Assembly: GCA_965240365.1 (NCBI GenBank)
Contig: OZ251218.1
Span: 2,480,001 to 2,544,000 of the forward strand
Length of the DNA: 64,000 nucleotides
DNA from: G965240365 sp965240365
GTDB lineage: Bacteria > Pseudomonadota > Gammaproteobacteria > Eutrophobiales > Eutrophobiaceae
Direction: 5' to 3'
Below are positions 12,279 through 21,223 of this stretch, in pieces. Every line of letters begins with the position of its first letter. Position 1 is the first letter of the stretch. The notes under the pieces are model-generated. The model saw nothing but the letters and a program-made list of their open reading frames with translations. It ran no database searches and was not told the origin of the DNA. The position numbers and the translations under genes are program-made.

Positions 12279-13922
12279 ATGTCCCATCAATCCGCGCTGA
12301 TCAGCACTGACATTGACGCCTATCTGGCCGGGCATGAGCAGAAGGAATTGCTGCGTCTTTTGACCTGCGGCAGCGTCGATGACGGCAAAAGCACTTTGAT
12401 TGGCCGCTTGTTGCATGACTCCAGGATGATCTATGAGGATCAACTGGCCGAACTGGCCAAAGACAGCGTTAAATCGGGCACGGCCGGGGCCGAGGTGGAC
12501 CTGGCCCTGCTGGTCGATGGCTTGCAGGCAGAACGCGAGCAGGGCATTACGATCGATGTCGCTTACCGCTACTTCTCGACCGCCGAACGTAAATTCATCA
12601 TCGCCGATACGCCCGGCCACGAACAATACACCCGCAACATGGCCACCGGCGCCTCAACCTGCGATCTGGCCATCATCCTCATAGACGCCCGTCACGGCGT
12701 GCAGATACAAACCCGGCGGCACAGCGTCATCGCCTCGCTGCTCGGCATCAAACATATCATCGTGGCGGTTAACAAGATGGACCTGGTCGGCTACGACGAG
12801 GGGGTCTTCAACCGCATAAAGGCGGATTATCTGGACTTCGCGGCCCGGCTGGATCGGGCCGACCTGCAATTCATCCCCATCTCGGCGCTCAAGGGCGATA
12901 ATGTCGTCAAACAAAGCGCGCCGCTCGGCTGGCACGCGGGCAGGCCGCTGATGGCCATTTTAGACAGCATAGAAATCGCCGCCGACAGAAACCTTGCCGA
13001 CATGCGTCTGCCGGTGCAATACGTCAATCGCCCCAATCCCGATTTTCGCGGTTACTGCGGCGCCCTGGCCGGCGGCATCGTGCGGCCGGGCGACCGCGTT
13101 ACCGCGCTGCCCTCCGGCCAGAGCAGCACGGTCAAGTCCATCGTCACCTTCGATGGCGAACTGGAACAGGCTTACACGCCGATGTCGGTCACGCTCACCC
13201 TGCAGGATGAAATTGATGTCAGCCGCGGCGATATGCTGGCCCTGTCCGCGAACCTGCCTGAAACCGCCGACCGCTTCGCGGCCAATATCGTCTGGATGAG
13301 TGAACAACCGCTGGCCGTGGGCAAGCAATACGATATTAAACTGGCCAGCAAGCTGGTCAGCGGCACGGTGCCGCGGATCCGGCATCGCATTGATGTAAAT
13401 TCGCTGGAACAACTGCCGGCGGCGGAACTGCGCTTAAACGAGATCGGCCATTGTGAGGTCGTCGTCAACGCGCCGGTCAGCTTTGACCCGTATAAAAAAT
13501 GCAAGGGCACGGGTTCTTTTATCCTCATCGACCGGCTCAGCAACGTCACGGTCGGGGCCGGCATGATTACCGGCGCGAGCGACAGCGCCCGGGCCCGGCC
13601 GGTCACGCCCGCGGAACGCGCCGCGCGCTATGGACAACAGGGGCTTACGGTCTGGTTATCCGGCGACAACAGCCTGGCGGTCGCCGGGGAGCTAGAACGG
13701 CGTCTGTTCGACATGGGGCATATCTGCTGCGTGCTCGACAAGGCCGGGACAAATCTCAATCTGGAAGAAGCCGGCCAACTCCTCAGCCGCGCCGGCCTGA
13801 TCTGTCTATGCAGCATCGGCAGCGAACCGTTCATACCAAAATCCGGCCGGGTATTTGACTGTGGCGCCCAGACGGCCGATGAGATCCTGCGGGAAATCAG
13901 CTTAAAGGCCGGACTGCGTTAA
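12279..13922 (+). CDS. cysN: Sulfate adenylyltransferase subunit 1 with degenerate APS-kinase tail
   Basis: Residues 1 to about 445 are a normal CysN GTPase: P-loop GSVDDGKST at 31-39, DTPGHEQY, NKMD, and two elongation-factor-like barrels. It drives sulfate adenylylation by CysD. At 547 residues it is longer than stand-alone CysN. The last 92 residues (456-547) line up with the start of an APS kinase (CysC) domain as in CysNC fusions (VWLSG, ELERRLFDMGH, VLD, then RAGLI). The kinase P-loop GLSGSGKST is missing, replaced by SGDNSLAV, and the domain is about half the usual length. It is therefore probably a non-catalytic remnant, and PAPS synthesis would need another CysC, or the APS may be reduced directly. 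Confidence 0.93.
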   Translation: MSHQSALISTDIDAYLAGHEQKELLRLLTCGSVDDGKSTLIGRLLHDSRMIYEDQLAELAKDSVKSGTAGAEVDLALLVDGLQAEREQGITIDVAYRYFSTAERKFIIADTPGHEQYTRNMATGASTCDLAIILIDARHGVQIQTRRHSVIASLLGIKHIIVAVNKMDLVGYDEGVFNRIKADYLDFAARLDRADLQFIPISALKGDNVVKQSAPLGWHAGRPLMAILDSIEIAADRNLADMRLPVQYVNRPNPDFRGYCGALAGGIVRPGDRVTALPSGQSSTVKSIVTFDGELEQAYTPMSVTLTLQDEIDVSRGDMLALSANLPETADRFAANIVWMSEQPLAVGKQYDIKLASKLVSGTVPRIRHRIDVNSLEQLPAAELRLNEIGHCEVVVNAPVSFDPYKKCKGTGSFILIDRLSNVTVGAGMITGASDSARARPVTPAERAARYGQQGLTVWLSGDNSLAVAGELERRLFDMGHICCVLDKAGTNLNLEEAGQLLSRAGLICLCSIGSEPFIPKSGRVFDCGAQTADEILREISLKAGLR

Positions 13923-13924
13923 TG

Positions 13925-14215
13925 TCATTTCCGCCTGCCACGGGCAGACGGAAGTGTATTATAAAATCACTGGATTCCGGCTTTCGCCTGCCTGCAGCAG
14001 GCAGGCCGGAATGACGATGTGCTGGAAAGTGAATCCTTGCCCCCGTCGTCATTCCGGCGAAGGCCGGAATCCAGGAAGGCGGCGCCGGGGTGTCAGGCGG
14101 GATTCCGTATTTACCCGAATCCATAGGCCAGCCGGAATGTGCTTGCTGTCATGCCTGTCTTAAAGCAGGCGGGAATATATTATAAAACCACTGGCTCTCT
14201 GAGGGTTACGAGAAG
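13925..14215. repeat. Palindromic repeat cluster
   Basis: The gap between cysN and the defence island holds several units of the genome-wide GGAATGAC/GTCATTCC family, including GCCTGCCTGCAGCAGGCAGG inside one unit (about 13987-14008). No gene is visible. The remaining bases 14216-14298 are unremarkable. Confidence 0.75.
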
Positions 14216-14298
14216 TGGCGGATCAGAAGATGGTCCGTGTAGAGAGAACAGACAACCTGGGCGGATTTGAAGTCACTGCTGCGGCGCCCACTGCAACG

Positions 14299-16410
14299 TC
14301 ACGGCGCGTCCGGCCTCGCCTCTTGCCACTCCGACCACTCGTCAAGCGCATCGATCCCGGCCTTGCCTTCAGACACATCGATCAGCTTTGCAAGCCACTT
14401 CCGATCTTCGGCGGCAGCAACGGAAAGGCGCCGCTGTCGCTCGCACTGCCACCATAAGAGGTATGGCGCTTTGATGTCGGGGAGAGATTGGTGAAGGCGG
14501 GAAAGCGCCGCTCGTCTTTCCGTATCAGTGGTGTAGATTGCCCGGCAAATCTCGTTTTCGGCAATCTTGTTGATATTTCCCTTATCCCTGGCGGCTTCAT
14601 CACTGCGGTCAAGAAGATCGAATCCCCGGTCGCGCTCGCCTCGGTACAGCAGGAATTCGCCATAGTTACCGAGGCCGTAGGCGTCCTTCGGATCGACCTT
14701 GATGGCGCGTTTGTACATGGCCTCGGCCGCATCGTAGTCGCCGCGAACATTGGTAAGGAAGAAGGCATAGCCGCCGAAGATATTGGCGTGCTTTGGGTCG
14801 GTCTCAATGGCACGTTTGTAGAAGGTTTCGGCCGTATCGTGGTCTCCGCGTACATCGGTGAGGAAGATGGCGTAGTTGCGGAGGTTATTGGCGTGCTTTG
14901 GGTCGGCCTCAATAGCGCGTTTGTAGAAGGTTTCGGCCGCATCGTGGTCGCCGCGAATATTCTTGAGGAGGTTGGCGTAGTTGCCGAGGGTGTTGGCGTC
15001 CTTTGGGTCGGTCTTGATGGCGCGTTTGTAGAAGGTTTCGGCCGCATCGTGGTCACCGCGAATATCAGTGAGGAGGATGGCGTAGTTGCCGAGGGTGCTG
15101 GCGTGCTTTGGGTCGGTCTTGATGGCGCGTTTGTAGAAGGTTTCGGCCGCATCGTGGTCGCCGCGAACATTCTTGAGGAAGTTGGCGTAATTGCCGAGGA
15201 TGTTGGCATCCTTTGGGTCGGTCTTGATAGCGCGTTTATAGAAGGTCTCGGCCGCATCGTGATCACTGCGAACATCGGTGAGGAAGTTGGCGTAGTTGTT
15301 TAGGAGCGGAGCGAATCCGGGATGTTTACGTACCGCTGCTTTGTAGGCGGCGAGGGCCGCATCGGCATCCTGCTTCTGCATAGCGAAGATATTGTTAACT
15401 GAGCACCAGGCGTCTATCGAGGAACGGACAGCCTCGGTGTCAGCCGTAAGCCGGGCTTTATCTTCGTCATCATCAGGCTTTGCGTCGATCCGCTCCTTAA
15501 GTTCTTCGAACCGACGCTCCCACGTATTGAAAATCGTGTCGAATCGGTCTTTTGTGGGAGGAGCGAGGTCGTACGCGCGGTGAAAACGGAGCATTGCTTC
15601 GTCGAAATCAGTGTGCTGGACCCATGTCGCTTCTTGCTTTTTGAGCCACTCTTGCAACTTTGGTTGTGCAGGCAAGCTCTTGTTGACCCAGTACACACCG
15701 AGGTCCAGCGCATTTGACGGGAGTTTGTCGAGCATTTGAAATACGCTGTCATCAGCCCCGGCGTACCCAAAGAATAGCAGACCCCGATCATCAAGCAGCT
15801 TCTTGACTTGTTCCTGCATGGCCTCTTCGATCGCTTCCGTCTCCAGTGCCGTGTTCTTAGGCGAGAGCCGGGCGTCGCCATGTATCTTGACAACCATCGG
15901 GCGGATTCGCGTTTGACGGATGTACTCGGCCAATGCCGGATGATGGATAACGAGCGGACGCGATTCGGCGTAGAGAAACATCGCGTCGGCGACGAGGTCG
16001 TCGAAGTTGGTCGTCAGGACAACACTGAACGGTGTTTTATCTTGAGCACAGAGTTGCGCAACCACGGAATAGCCGAAGCCTGGCGACGCCCTCTCGCAGA
16101 TCCGTTCGATCTCTGTTTGACGCACCGTCGGATTGTGGAAGCACTTCTCAATCACTTCCCTATACGATGCCGCAGGGTTATTTCGATCGAAACCATGAAT
16201 CTGAGTCTCGGCCCATTCGATCGGATCTTCGCCATCGGGCGCTAGTTCTGGTATCCAGCGATCACGAACAAGCTCGCCCGCGGTCGGTATTCCGGATGAT
16301 CTCGAACAACCCGCGCCGAGGAACATGGTGTAACGATGATCTGGAGAAGCCCCGGCCCTCTTAATCGCTTTTACAAACTCTTCGATTGAACGTTCTTTGA
16401 GATCCAACAC
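14299..16410 (-). CDS. SIR2-domain protein with TPR repeats, candidate defence effector
   Basis: This is a 703-residue two-part protein. Residues 1-270 are a SIR2-like NAD-binding fold: FLGAGCSRSSGIP at 30-42, TTNFDDLV from 133, KIHGD at 175-179 (candidate catalytic His177) and LFFGYAGADDSV. Residues from about 350 form TPRs, including six 34-residue units (AETFYKRAI...DPK.A) that are very alike at DNA level. The GTG start is supported by AAGGGG upstream. SIR2 domains in several antiphage systems degrade NAD+ on infection, and TPRs could sense or bind a partner. The gene sits beside a restriction-modification set on the same strand. The defence role is inferred; no published system is an exact match that I can name. 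Confidence 0.8.
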   Translation of the reverse strand: MLDLKERSIEEFVKAIKRAGASPDHRYTMFLGAGCSRSSGIPTAGELVRDRWIPELAPDGEDPIEWAETQIHGFDRNNPAASYREVIEKCFHNPTVRQTEIERICERASPGFGYSVVAQLCAQDKTPFSVVLTTNFDDLVADAMFLYAESRPLVIHHPALAEYIRQTRIRPMVVKIHGDARLSPKNTALETEAIEEAMQEQVKKLLDDRGLLFFGYAGADDSVFQMLDKLPSNALDLGVYWVNKSLPAQPKLQEWLKKQEATWVQHTDFDEAMLRFHRAYDLAPPTKDRFDTIFNTWERRFEELKERIDAKPDDDEDKARLTADTEAVRSSIDAWCSVNNIFAMQKQDADAALAAYKAAVRKHPGFAPLLNNYANFLTDVRSDHDAAETFYKRAIKTDPKDANILGNYANFLKNVRGDHDAAETFYKRAIKTDPKHASTLGNYAILLTDIRGDHDAAETFYKRAIKTDPKDANTLGNYANLLKNIRGDHDAAETFYKRAIEADPKHANNLRNYAIFLTDVRGDHDTAETFYKRAIETDPKHANIFGGYAFFLTNVRGDYDAAEAMYKRAIKVDPKDAYGLGNYGEFLLYRGERDRGFDLLDRSDEAARDKGNINKIAENEICRAIYTTDTERRAALSRLHQSLPDIKAPYLLWWQCERQRRLSVAAAEDRKWLAKLIDVSEGKAGIDALDEWSEWQEARPDAP
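14685..15305. repeat. 102-bp tandem coding repeats (TPR units)
   Basis: Six consecutive 102-base units inside the SIR2-TPR gene share long identical blocks such as GCGTTTGTAGAAGGTTTCGG. The high DNA identity suggests recent expansion and a repeat number that may vary between strains. Confidence 0.8.
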
Positions 16411-16539
16411 CTATACCCCTTGTAGCTTTTAGCAACTTGCGATTCTAGCACATTGCTCCTGAACTACTTTGGTGTGAAGCCGGAAAGGAAGAAACGCCAC
16501 AATGCCAGAGCAAATCTCAAACTCCAAACAGTGCCAGCG

Positions 16540-17481
16540 TTAAGCGATCACAATCCGCAGGCTTGGGTCAGTCTCGCACTTTGAAACGATACGATTGTAA
16601 CACGCGATCAATTCTCGAACGGTAAGCGGGCGTTGTTCCCGCTGAAATCTGCTCCACTCAAGGACGTTTGTTGCGACGAACTGTTCCAGTTCAAGTATTT
16701 CAATTCTTTCCGCAAGCGCCAGACTCCTGGCCAGGGCTTTGGCGCCTCCCACGCCCTCTTCAGTGGTGATGATGAGCGGTCGAAGGTCTGCCCCGAGGTT
16801 GTCAGAGCACTTTCTGAGTAGCGCTTCACTCGGGGCGGTCGTGACATGGATCGCCGTGTCTCCGACAAGAAAGTCCCCTCGGCGCGCGGTTGGGGCGTCT
16901 GCAACAGCGAATCCGTTGTGCTCGATCCGATCATCTGGCGCCGCCAACTCAAGTTTTGCGCCGACCAGATGTTGAATGACCGCGCCGGCGACCATAGCGC
17001 CGGGACATTCGCGTTGGCGCGCAAACGCCGCCTGAACCAAATCCGCAACGATACTGCGCAGAGACCTGGAAGCGTCGATACGCATTCGAAAAGGTTGGGA
17101 TGCAAAGAACTGGATAACCCGCTCAATCCACCAGGCTTCCAATGCCTCAAAGTCGAGCAGTTTTTTGCTGGCAAGCTCGTTCAGCAGGTCGATGTAGGCC
17201 CGCATCTTCTGAATGCTTCCGCGGCTGGTACGGCCGCCTTCTTCCGCAAGCATCCGCGTGATGCCATGCTCATTCAGAATTGTCTGAACCGCGCTCCCGC
17301 TCAGCCCCGCGACCTGGCCGCCTTGCGGCGTCAGGAAGTCTTCCGCAGAGAACGGCGGCGCGCCCTCTTTGGCCTTGCGGGTAAGCACAAGCATCACGCA
17401 CAGAGGCCCCTTGCCGCGGATAGCGTTGGCGGTCTCAAAAGTCGTGATTTTTTCCGCAAGCCTGCTCATGGGAGAGTTCAC
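16540..17481 (-). CDS. DUF4928-like protein, probable restriction endonuclease partner of Dcm
   Basis: This 313-residue soluble protein resembles, as far as I can recall, the DUF4928 family that is encoded next to cytosine-5 methyltransferases and is taken to be the matching restriction enzyme. Possible active-site features are GDFLVGDTAIHVTT (an acidic residue followed by hydrophobic beta-strand, as in PD-(D/E)XK folds), but no confident catalytic set can be read. It starts with GTG overlapping the methyltransferase stop as GTGA, so the two are translationally coupled. That coupling and the Vsr gene upstream support a type II restriction-modification system. The specificity cannot be read from sequence alone. 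Confidence 0.65.
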   Translation of the reverse strand: MNSPMSRLAEKITTFETANAIRGKGPLCVMLVLTRKAKEGAPPFSAEDFLTPQGGQVAGLSGSAVQTILNEHGITRMLAEEGGRTSRGSIQKMRAYIDLLNELASKKLLDFEALEAWWIERVIQFFASQPFRMRIDASRSLRSIVADLVQAAFARQRECPGAMVAGAVIQHLVGAKLELAAPDDRIEHNGFAVADAPTARRGDFLVGDTAIHVTTAPSEALLRKCSDNLGADLRPLIITTEEGVGGAKALARSLALAERIEILELEQFVATNVLEWSRFQREQRPLTVRELIACYNRIVSKCETDPSLRIVIA

Positions 17482-18644
17482 GCGCGCTTGCGTTTGCCAT
17501 ACTCGTAAGCCGCGCTGTCGCGCGATTCATTGAGTTCTTTGCGGAGCGGTTCAAGGTAATTGCGCGCAATCCATTCAACGACGCTCACGCAGACGGCGTC
17601 TCCAAAGCCAAACAGCGCTTTGTTCAGGGTAAGGCCGCGATCGATCTTGAATGAGCCCGCGCCCATCAATCTTGCGCACTCACGAGGCGTCAAGAGCCTG
17701 ACCGCATACTTGCCGCGTCCGGCGACAAAGAGTATCTGGCGCCCGCTGCCTCCGCGGGGCGTTCGCAAACAGCCGGCAATCCCGTCGGTGCGAAGCTCCG
17801 CCATGGAACGCCCCCGGCGGACTCTGCGGAATACAGTCCCATAACTGAGCGCCTTCCCGTTTATCATCGCCTCCGCCTTCGCCCGGTGCTTTGCGCTCAT
17901 CTGATTAAACAGATATTCAGATCGTTGCGCGCTCCACCAATACGTTGAATCAGGGGGGAGCGCCTCGATAATATCCGCCAGATTTGCCGCAGGAGCGGGA
18001 AGCGCCGGCAGGGTTCGCACGGCCCACTGAATCTCCGGGCGCCAGAAGATGAAATCCGCGAGCGCCGGGGGACGGCCGGGACCCTCAAAGAAAGACAAGG
18101 GTTCTTCAACCCGTAGCGATGGCCGCCGCTGCGATCCAACCACAAAGAGCCGCTGGCGGCTTTGTGGCACAAAATGAACAGCATCAATGATGAATGCGTC
18201 CACGGCATAGCCAAGCTCATTCAGGGCGACGCAGGCGTCTTGAAAATCATTCCCGTTGTGCGAGCTAAGGAAGCCGGTCACGTTCTCAAGCAGCACGATT
18301 GGCGGCTTTCGGCGGCCCATGCCTCTGATGGCGTCAACAAATCCCCAGAACGCGGCCGATCCGGTCCCGGCGAGCCCTCTGCGGCCGCCCGCCAGCGATA
18401 AATCCGTGCATGGAAACGAGGCTGTCGCCAGCGTCACGGCTGGGATCGAACGGGACTCGATCAAATGCACGTCTCCCAACGCAAAATGATTGTCGGCATC
18501 GTCAAAGTGGCGCCGATACATCGTCTCCTTGTCGGGGTCAATATCGTTCGCCCAGATCGTCTGCCAGCCCGCCTGCTCAAGACCCATGCGCATCAGGCCG
18601 ATGCCCGCGAAAAATTCCGCGACTGTCTTCTGTTCAGTGCTCAT
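17478..18644 (-). CDS. dcm: DNA (cytosine-5) methyltransferase
   Basis: This 388-residue C5-methyltransferase has the family motifs in order: FAGIGLMRMGLEQAGW (motif I, SAM binding), SFPCTDLSLAG (motif IV, catalytic Cys79), LLENVTGF (motif VI), QSRQRLFVVG (motif VIII), the target-recognition region, then LLTPRECARLMG and FGDAVCVSVVEWIA (motifs IX-X). It would methylate cytosine within the site cut by the downstream DUF4928-type protein. It overlaps vsr by 11 bases and the downstream gene by 4, a tight defence operon read vsr-dcm-nuclease. Specificity is unknown. Confidence 0.95.
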   Translation of the reverse strand: MSTEQKTVAEFFAGIGLMRMGLEQAGWQTIWANDIDPDKETMYRRHFDDADNHFALGDVHLIESRSIPAVTLATASFPCTDLSLAGGRRGLAGTGSAAFWGFVDAIRGMGRRKPPIVLLENVTGFLSSHNGNDFQDACVALNELGYAVDAFIIDAVHFVPQSRQRLFVVGSQRRPSLRVEEPLSFFEGPGRPPALADFIFWRPEIQWAVRTLPALPAPAANLADIIEALPPDSTYWWSAQRSEYLFNQMSAKHRAKAEAMINGKALSYGTVFRRVRRGRSMAELRTDGIAGCLRTPRGGSGRQILFVAGRGKYAVRLLTPRECARLMGAGSFKIDRGLTLNKALFGFGDAVCVSVVEWIARNYLEPLRKELNESRDSAAYEYGKRKRA

Positions 18645-19044
18645 TCTTTTCCAATGCCTCTCGCAGGCGCTTAACGGTGCGAGGCTGGTTGATTAGGTGT
18701 TCCCAAATCCTTATCACTTGCCAGCCCCGTTGCCGGAGGGTTCGCGTGACCCGCCGGTCCCGGGCCTTGTTTCGGCCGATCTTCGCTTCCCAATAGGCCC
18801 TGTTCGTGGCCGGGATTCTGCACCGGGTAGGGTGGCCATGCCAGAAACAGCCATCCACAAACACCGCCACCCGTGCTCTCGGAAACACGAAATCAGGCGA
18901 TCCGAACAGGGGGTAACCCCGCCTCCAGCCCTTGATGCCCGCGCGGCGCATCATCTGGATCAAGGCCCCCTCGGTGGACTTGTTGCCGCTCGATCTGACC
19001 TGGGCCATCGTCCACGAGCGCTTCTTCGGATCGACGGTGTCCAT
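18634..19044 (-). CDS. vsr: Very short patch repair endonuclease
   Basis: This 136-residue Vsr-type nickase repairs T:G mismatches made when 5-methylcytosine deaminates. SPDFVFPRARVAVFVDGCFW carries Asp51, and HGH gives His69 and His71, matching the positions known in E. coli Vsr. It is first in the operon with dcm, as usual. The C-terminal basic helix region (RNKARDRRVTRTLRQRGW) is also typical. It starts MDTVDPKKRS; no good upstream alternative was seen. Confidence 0.95.
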   Translation of the reverse strand: MDTVDPKKRSWTMAQVRSSGNKSTEGALIQMMRRAGIKGWRRGYPLFGSPDFVFPRARVAVFVDGCFWHGHPTRCRIPATNRAYWEAKIGRNKARDRRVTRTLRQRGWQVIRIWEHLINQPRTVKRLREALEKNEH

Positions 19045-19152
19045 GATTTTTTTGCCCTAAGGTCTTGTTGAAGCGCGCGTTTGCGCGTCCCGGCCTGTAT
19101 TTTTTACGGCGTTTTTAAGCAATTTTTATAAGTCGGATATTTGAATTTTACA

Positions 19153-19246
19153 ATGGAACATTCGGTTGGCGCCCGTAAAGCTGACGAATGTCAGTTTGCC
19201 ACAATGTTGAACAGCGAGGCAAACGGAAGAGGGCAAGACGGTTTTG
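19153..19246. repeat. Dispersed 94-bp repeat, copy 2
   Basis: Near-identical to 5512-5605. It sits in the 295-base gap between vsr and the Nudix gene. The rest of the gap holds one GTCATTCCCGC palindromic unit (about 19273-19298) and nothing else I can name. Confidence 0.75.
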
Positions 19247-19339
19247 CTGGAAAGTGAATCCCGGCCTTTGTTGTCATTCCCGCCAAGCGGGAATGACCAT
19301 CAGGAACGGCATTCCAGTCCAGTGGAAACCGGGGGTTAT

Positions 19340-19927
19340 TCAACAGGCCGGATTCCCCCCTTCGCCCGCCCGCAAAAAAACCATGGTCCCATCCCGTTTT
19401 ACTATCTCGCCGCTGTGTTGCTCAAACCGCCCGCCATTGTCCCGATCCTTAAAATAGAGCTTTAACGTTTCACTGATGGTCATAAAGGCGATTTGATTCC
19501 AGGGGATCTGGTCTTCCGTAAATAATTTGACTTCCAGGCTTTCCCTGCCGGGGGAGAAATCGAGATCCAGCAGGCGCGAGCGAAACATCATATAGACCTG
19601 GTTCACCTGCGGCAGGTCAAACACGGCATACAGCGCCTCTATCTCAACCCGCGCATTGGCCTCTTCCAATGTCTCCCGGCGTCCGGCCTCGGCCGTGGTC
19701 TCGCCGAGTTCCATAAAACCGGCCGGCAGGGTCCAGTAACCGAGGCGCGGCTCAATCGCCCGCTTGCATAATAAAATCTGCTCGCCCCAGACCGGCAGGC
19801 AGCCGGCCACGATGCGGGGGTTTTGATAATGGACGGTATCGCAGGCCCGGCAGATATAGCGGTAACGATCATCGCCCTCGGGGATGGCATGAACCAACTC
19901 GGCCTGGCAGTGGCAGCAATATTTCAT
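19340..19927 (-). CDS. Nudix hydrolase with N-terminal zinc ribbon
   Basis: This 195-residue protein starts with a short Cys-rich segment (CCHC, then YICRAC) that looks like a zinc ribbon, followed by a Nudix domain. The Nudix box reads GFMELGETTAEAGRRETLEE, with the metal-binding REtxEE intact; the usual glycine after EE is replaced (EEANARV), a change seen in many ADP-ribose/NADH-type family members. The likely substrate is a nucleoside diphosphate linked to another moiety, but it cannot be chosen from sequence. The ATG overlaps the tesA stop (ATGA), so it is co-translated behind tesA on the minus strand. Confidence 0.9.
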   Translation of the reverse strand: MKYCCHCQAELVHAIPEGDDRYRYICRACDTVHYQNPRIVAGCLPVWGEQILLCKRAIEPRLGYWTLPAGFMELGETTAEAGRRETLEEANARVEIEALYAVFDLPQVNQVYMMFRSRLLDLDFSPGRESLEVKLFTEDQIPWNQIAFMTISETLKLYFKDRDNGGRFEQHSGEIVKRDGTMVFLRAGEGGNPAC

Positions 19928-20535
19928 TCGCGCATCAGGGCCAGCAGGCTGGGCCAGATATTTTCCAGCATCCGGGCCTGCGCGGCCTGCACGGGGTGAA
20001 TGCCGTCCGCCTGCATCAGTTCGGGATGTTCGGCAATATCGCGCAGGATAAATTCGGATAAATTGACGTTCAGCCGGTCGGCAATATTATGATAAATCGC
20101 CCGGAATCTTTTATTATAGGCCGCGCCATAATTCGGCGGCAGTTGCATCGGCACCAGCAGGGCGCGGCCGCCGGCGCCCTGGATCAGGCCGATTATCTCG
20201 CTTAGATTCTGCTCTATCTCCGTTAATGAAAATCCGCGCAGCCCGTCATTGCCGCCCAGTTCGACGATGACCAGCTCGGCCTTCGTGTCGGACAGGAGTT
20301 TTTGCAGGCGTGTTTTTGCGCCAATGGTCGTCTCGCCGCTGATGCTGGCGTTCACAACTTTATAGTCTAATCCTTGTCTGAGGATGCGTTCTGCCAGTAA
20401 AGTGACCCAGCCCTGCTCGACCGGGATACCATAGGCGGCGCTCAGGCTGTCGCCCAGAACCAGCAGGGTCCTGGCCTGTGCGCCCACGGGCGCGACCATA
20501 AAACAGACAACAAGGATAAACGCGCGGTAAATCAT
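19924..20535 (-). CDS. tesA: Arylesterase / acyl-CoA thioesterase I, SGNH hydrolase
   Basis: This 203-residue periplasmic esterase/lysophospholipase has signal peptide MIYRAFILVVCFMVAPVGAQA, block I GDSLS with nucleophile Ser30, block III GGNDGLRG, and catalytic DGIHP near the C-terminus. The start at 20535 gives a normal TesA; the frame is open 52 codons further upstream, but that part lies inside the opposite-strand ybbA gene. tesA and ybbA start codons are only four bases apart, facing away from each other, as in the conserved tesA / ybbA-ybbP arrangement of E. coli. Confidence 0.95.
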   Translation of the reverse strand: MIYRAFILVVCFMVAPVGAQARTLLVLGDSLSAAYGIPVEQGWVTLLAERILRQGLDYKVVNASISGETTIGAKTRLQKLLSDTKAELVIVELGGNDGLRGFSLTEIEQNLSEIIGLIQGAGGRALLVPMQLPPNYGAAYNKRFRAIYHNIADRLNVNLSEFILRDIAEHPELMQADGIHPVQAAQARMLENIWPSLLALMRE

Positions 20536-20539
20536 AATA

Positions 20540-21223
20540 ATGAACTCAACGACTATTGTGCAGGCTGAAGGGCTTAAAAAGCAAGTCACCAGCCCGGAAG
20601 GAACCTTAACCATCCTCAACAACATCAATTTGTCCATCCGCCAGGGCGAAAGTCTGGCGATTGTCGGCGTGTCCGGCTCGGGCAAGTCCACCCTGCTCGG
20701 TCTGCTGGCCGGCCTGGACCGGCCCAGCGCGGGCCGGGTCTGGCTGAACGGCGCCGACCTGTCCAGCCTGGACGAGGACGGGCGGGCGGCGATTCGCAGT
20801 CAGACCGTCGGCTTTGTATTTCAATCATTTCAATTACTGCCGGGCCTGACGGCGCTGGAAAATACGGCCCTGCCGCTGGAATTATCCGGCCATAAAAACG
20901 CGCGCGCACTGGCCACGGCGCGGCTCGGCGAAGTCGGCCTGAAAGAACGCCTGCATCACTATCCCAATCAGTTATCCGGCGGCGAACAACAGCGCGTGGC
21001 CATCGCGCGCGCCTTTGTCGGCTACCCTAAAATCCTGTTTGCCGATGAACCCACCGGCAACCTCGATCAAAATACGGCCCAGCGCATTATTGACTTATTG
21101 TTCAGAATGAACAAAGACAACAATACCACCCTGGTCATGGTCACGCATGATGAGGCGATTGCCGATCATTGCGACCGCAAGGTGGTCATCGCGGGCGGCG
21201 AACTGGCCGGCGGGACGGCATGA
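20540..21223 (+). CDS. ybbA: ABC transporter ATP-binding protein YbbA
   Basis: This 227-residue ATPase belongs to the MacB/LolD type: Walker A GVSGSGKST at 43-51, signature LSGGEQQRVAIARA, Walker B ILFADEPTGNLD and switch His in VMVTHDE. It pairs with the YbbP-type permease that follows, the ATGA overlap fixing their stoichiometric translation. The pair is thought to act at the inner membrane in lipid or peptide export linked to TesA, but no substrate is established here. Confidence 0.94.
   Translation: MNSTTIVQAEGLKKQVTSPEGTLTILNNINLSIRQGESLAIVGVSGSGKSTLLGLLAGLDRPSAGRVWLNGADLSSLDEDGRAAIRSQTVGFVFQSFQLLPGLTALENTALPLELSGHKNARALATARLGEVGLKERLHHYPNQLSGGEQQRVAIARAFVGYPKILFADEPTGNLDQNTAQRIIDLLFRMNKDNNTTLVMVTHDEAIADHCDRKVVIAGGELAGGTA

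Noticed and set aside
14488..15303. Plus-strand open frame with regular repeats
   Set aside because: It is the antisense shadow of the TPR repeats; the minus-strand protein has clear SIR2 and TPR motifs.
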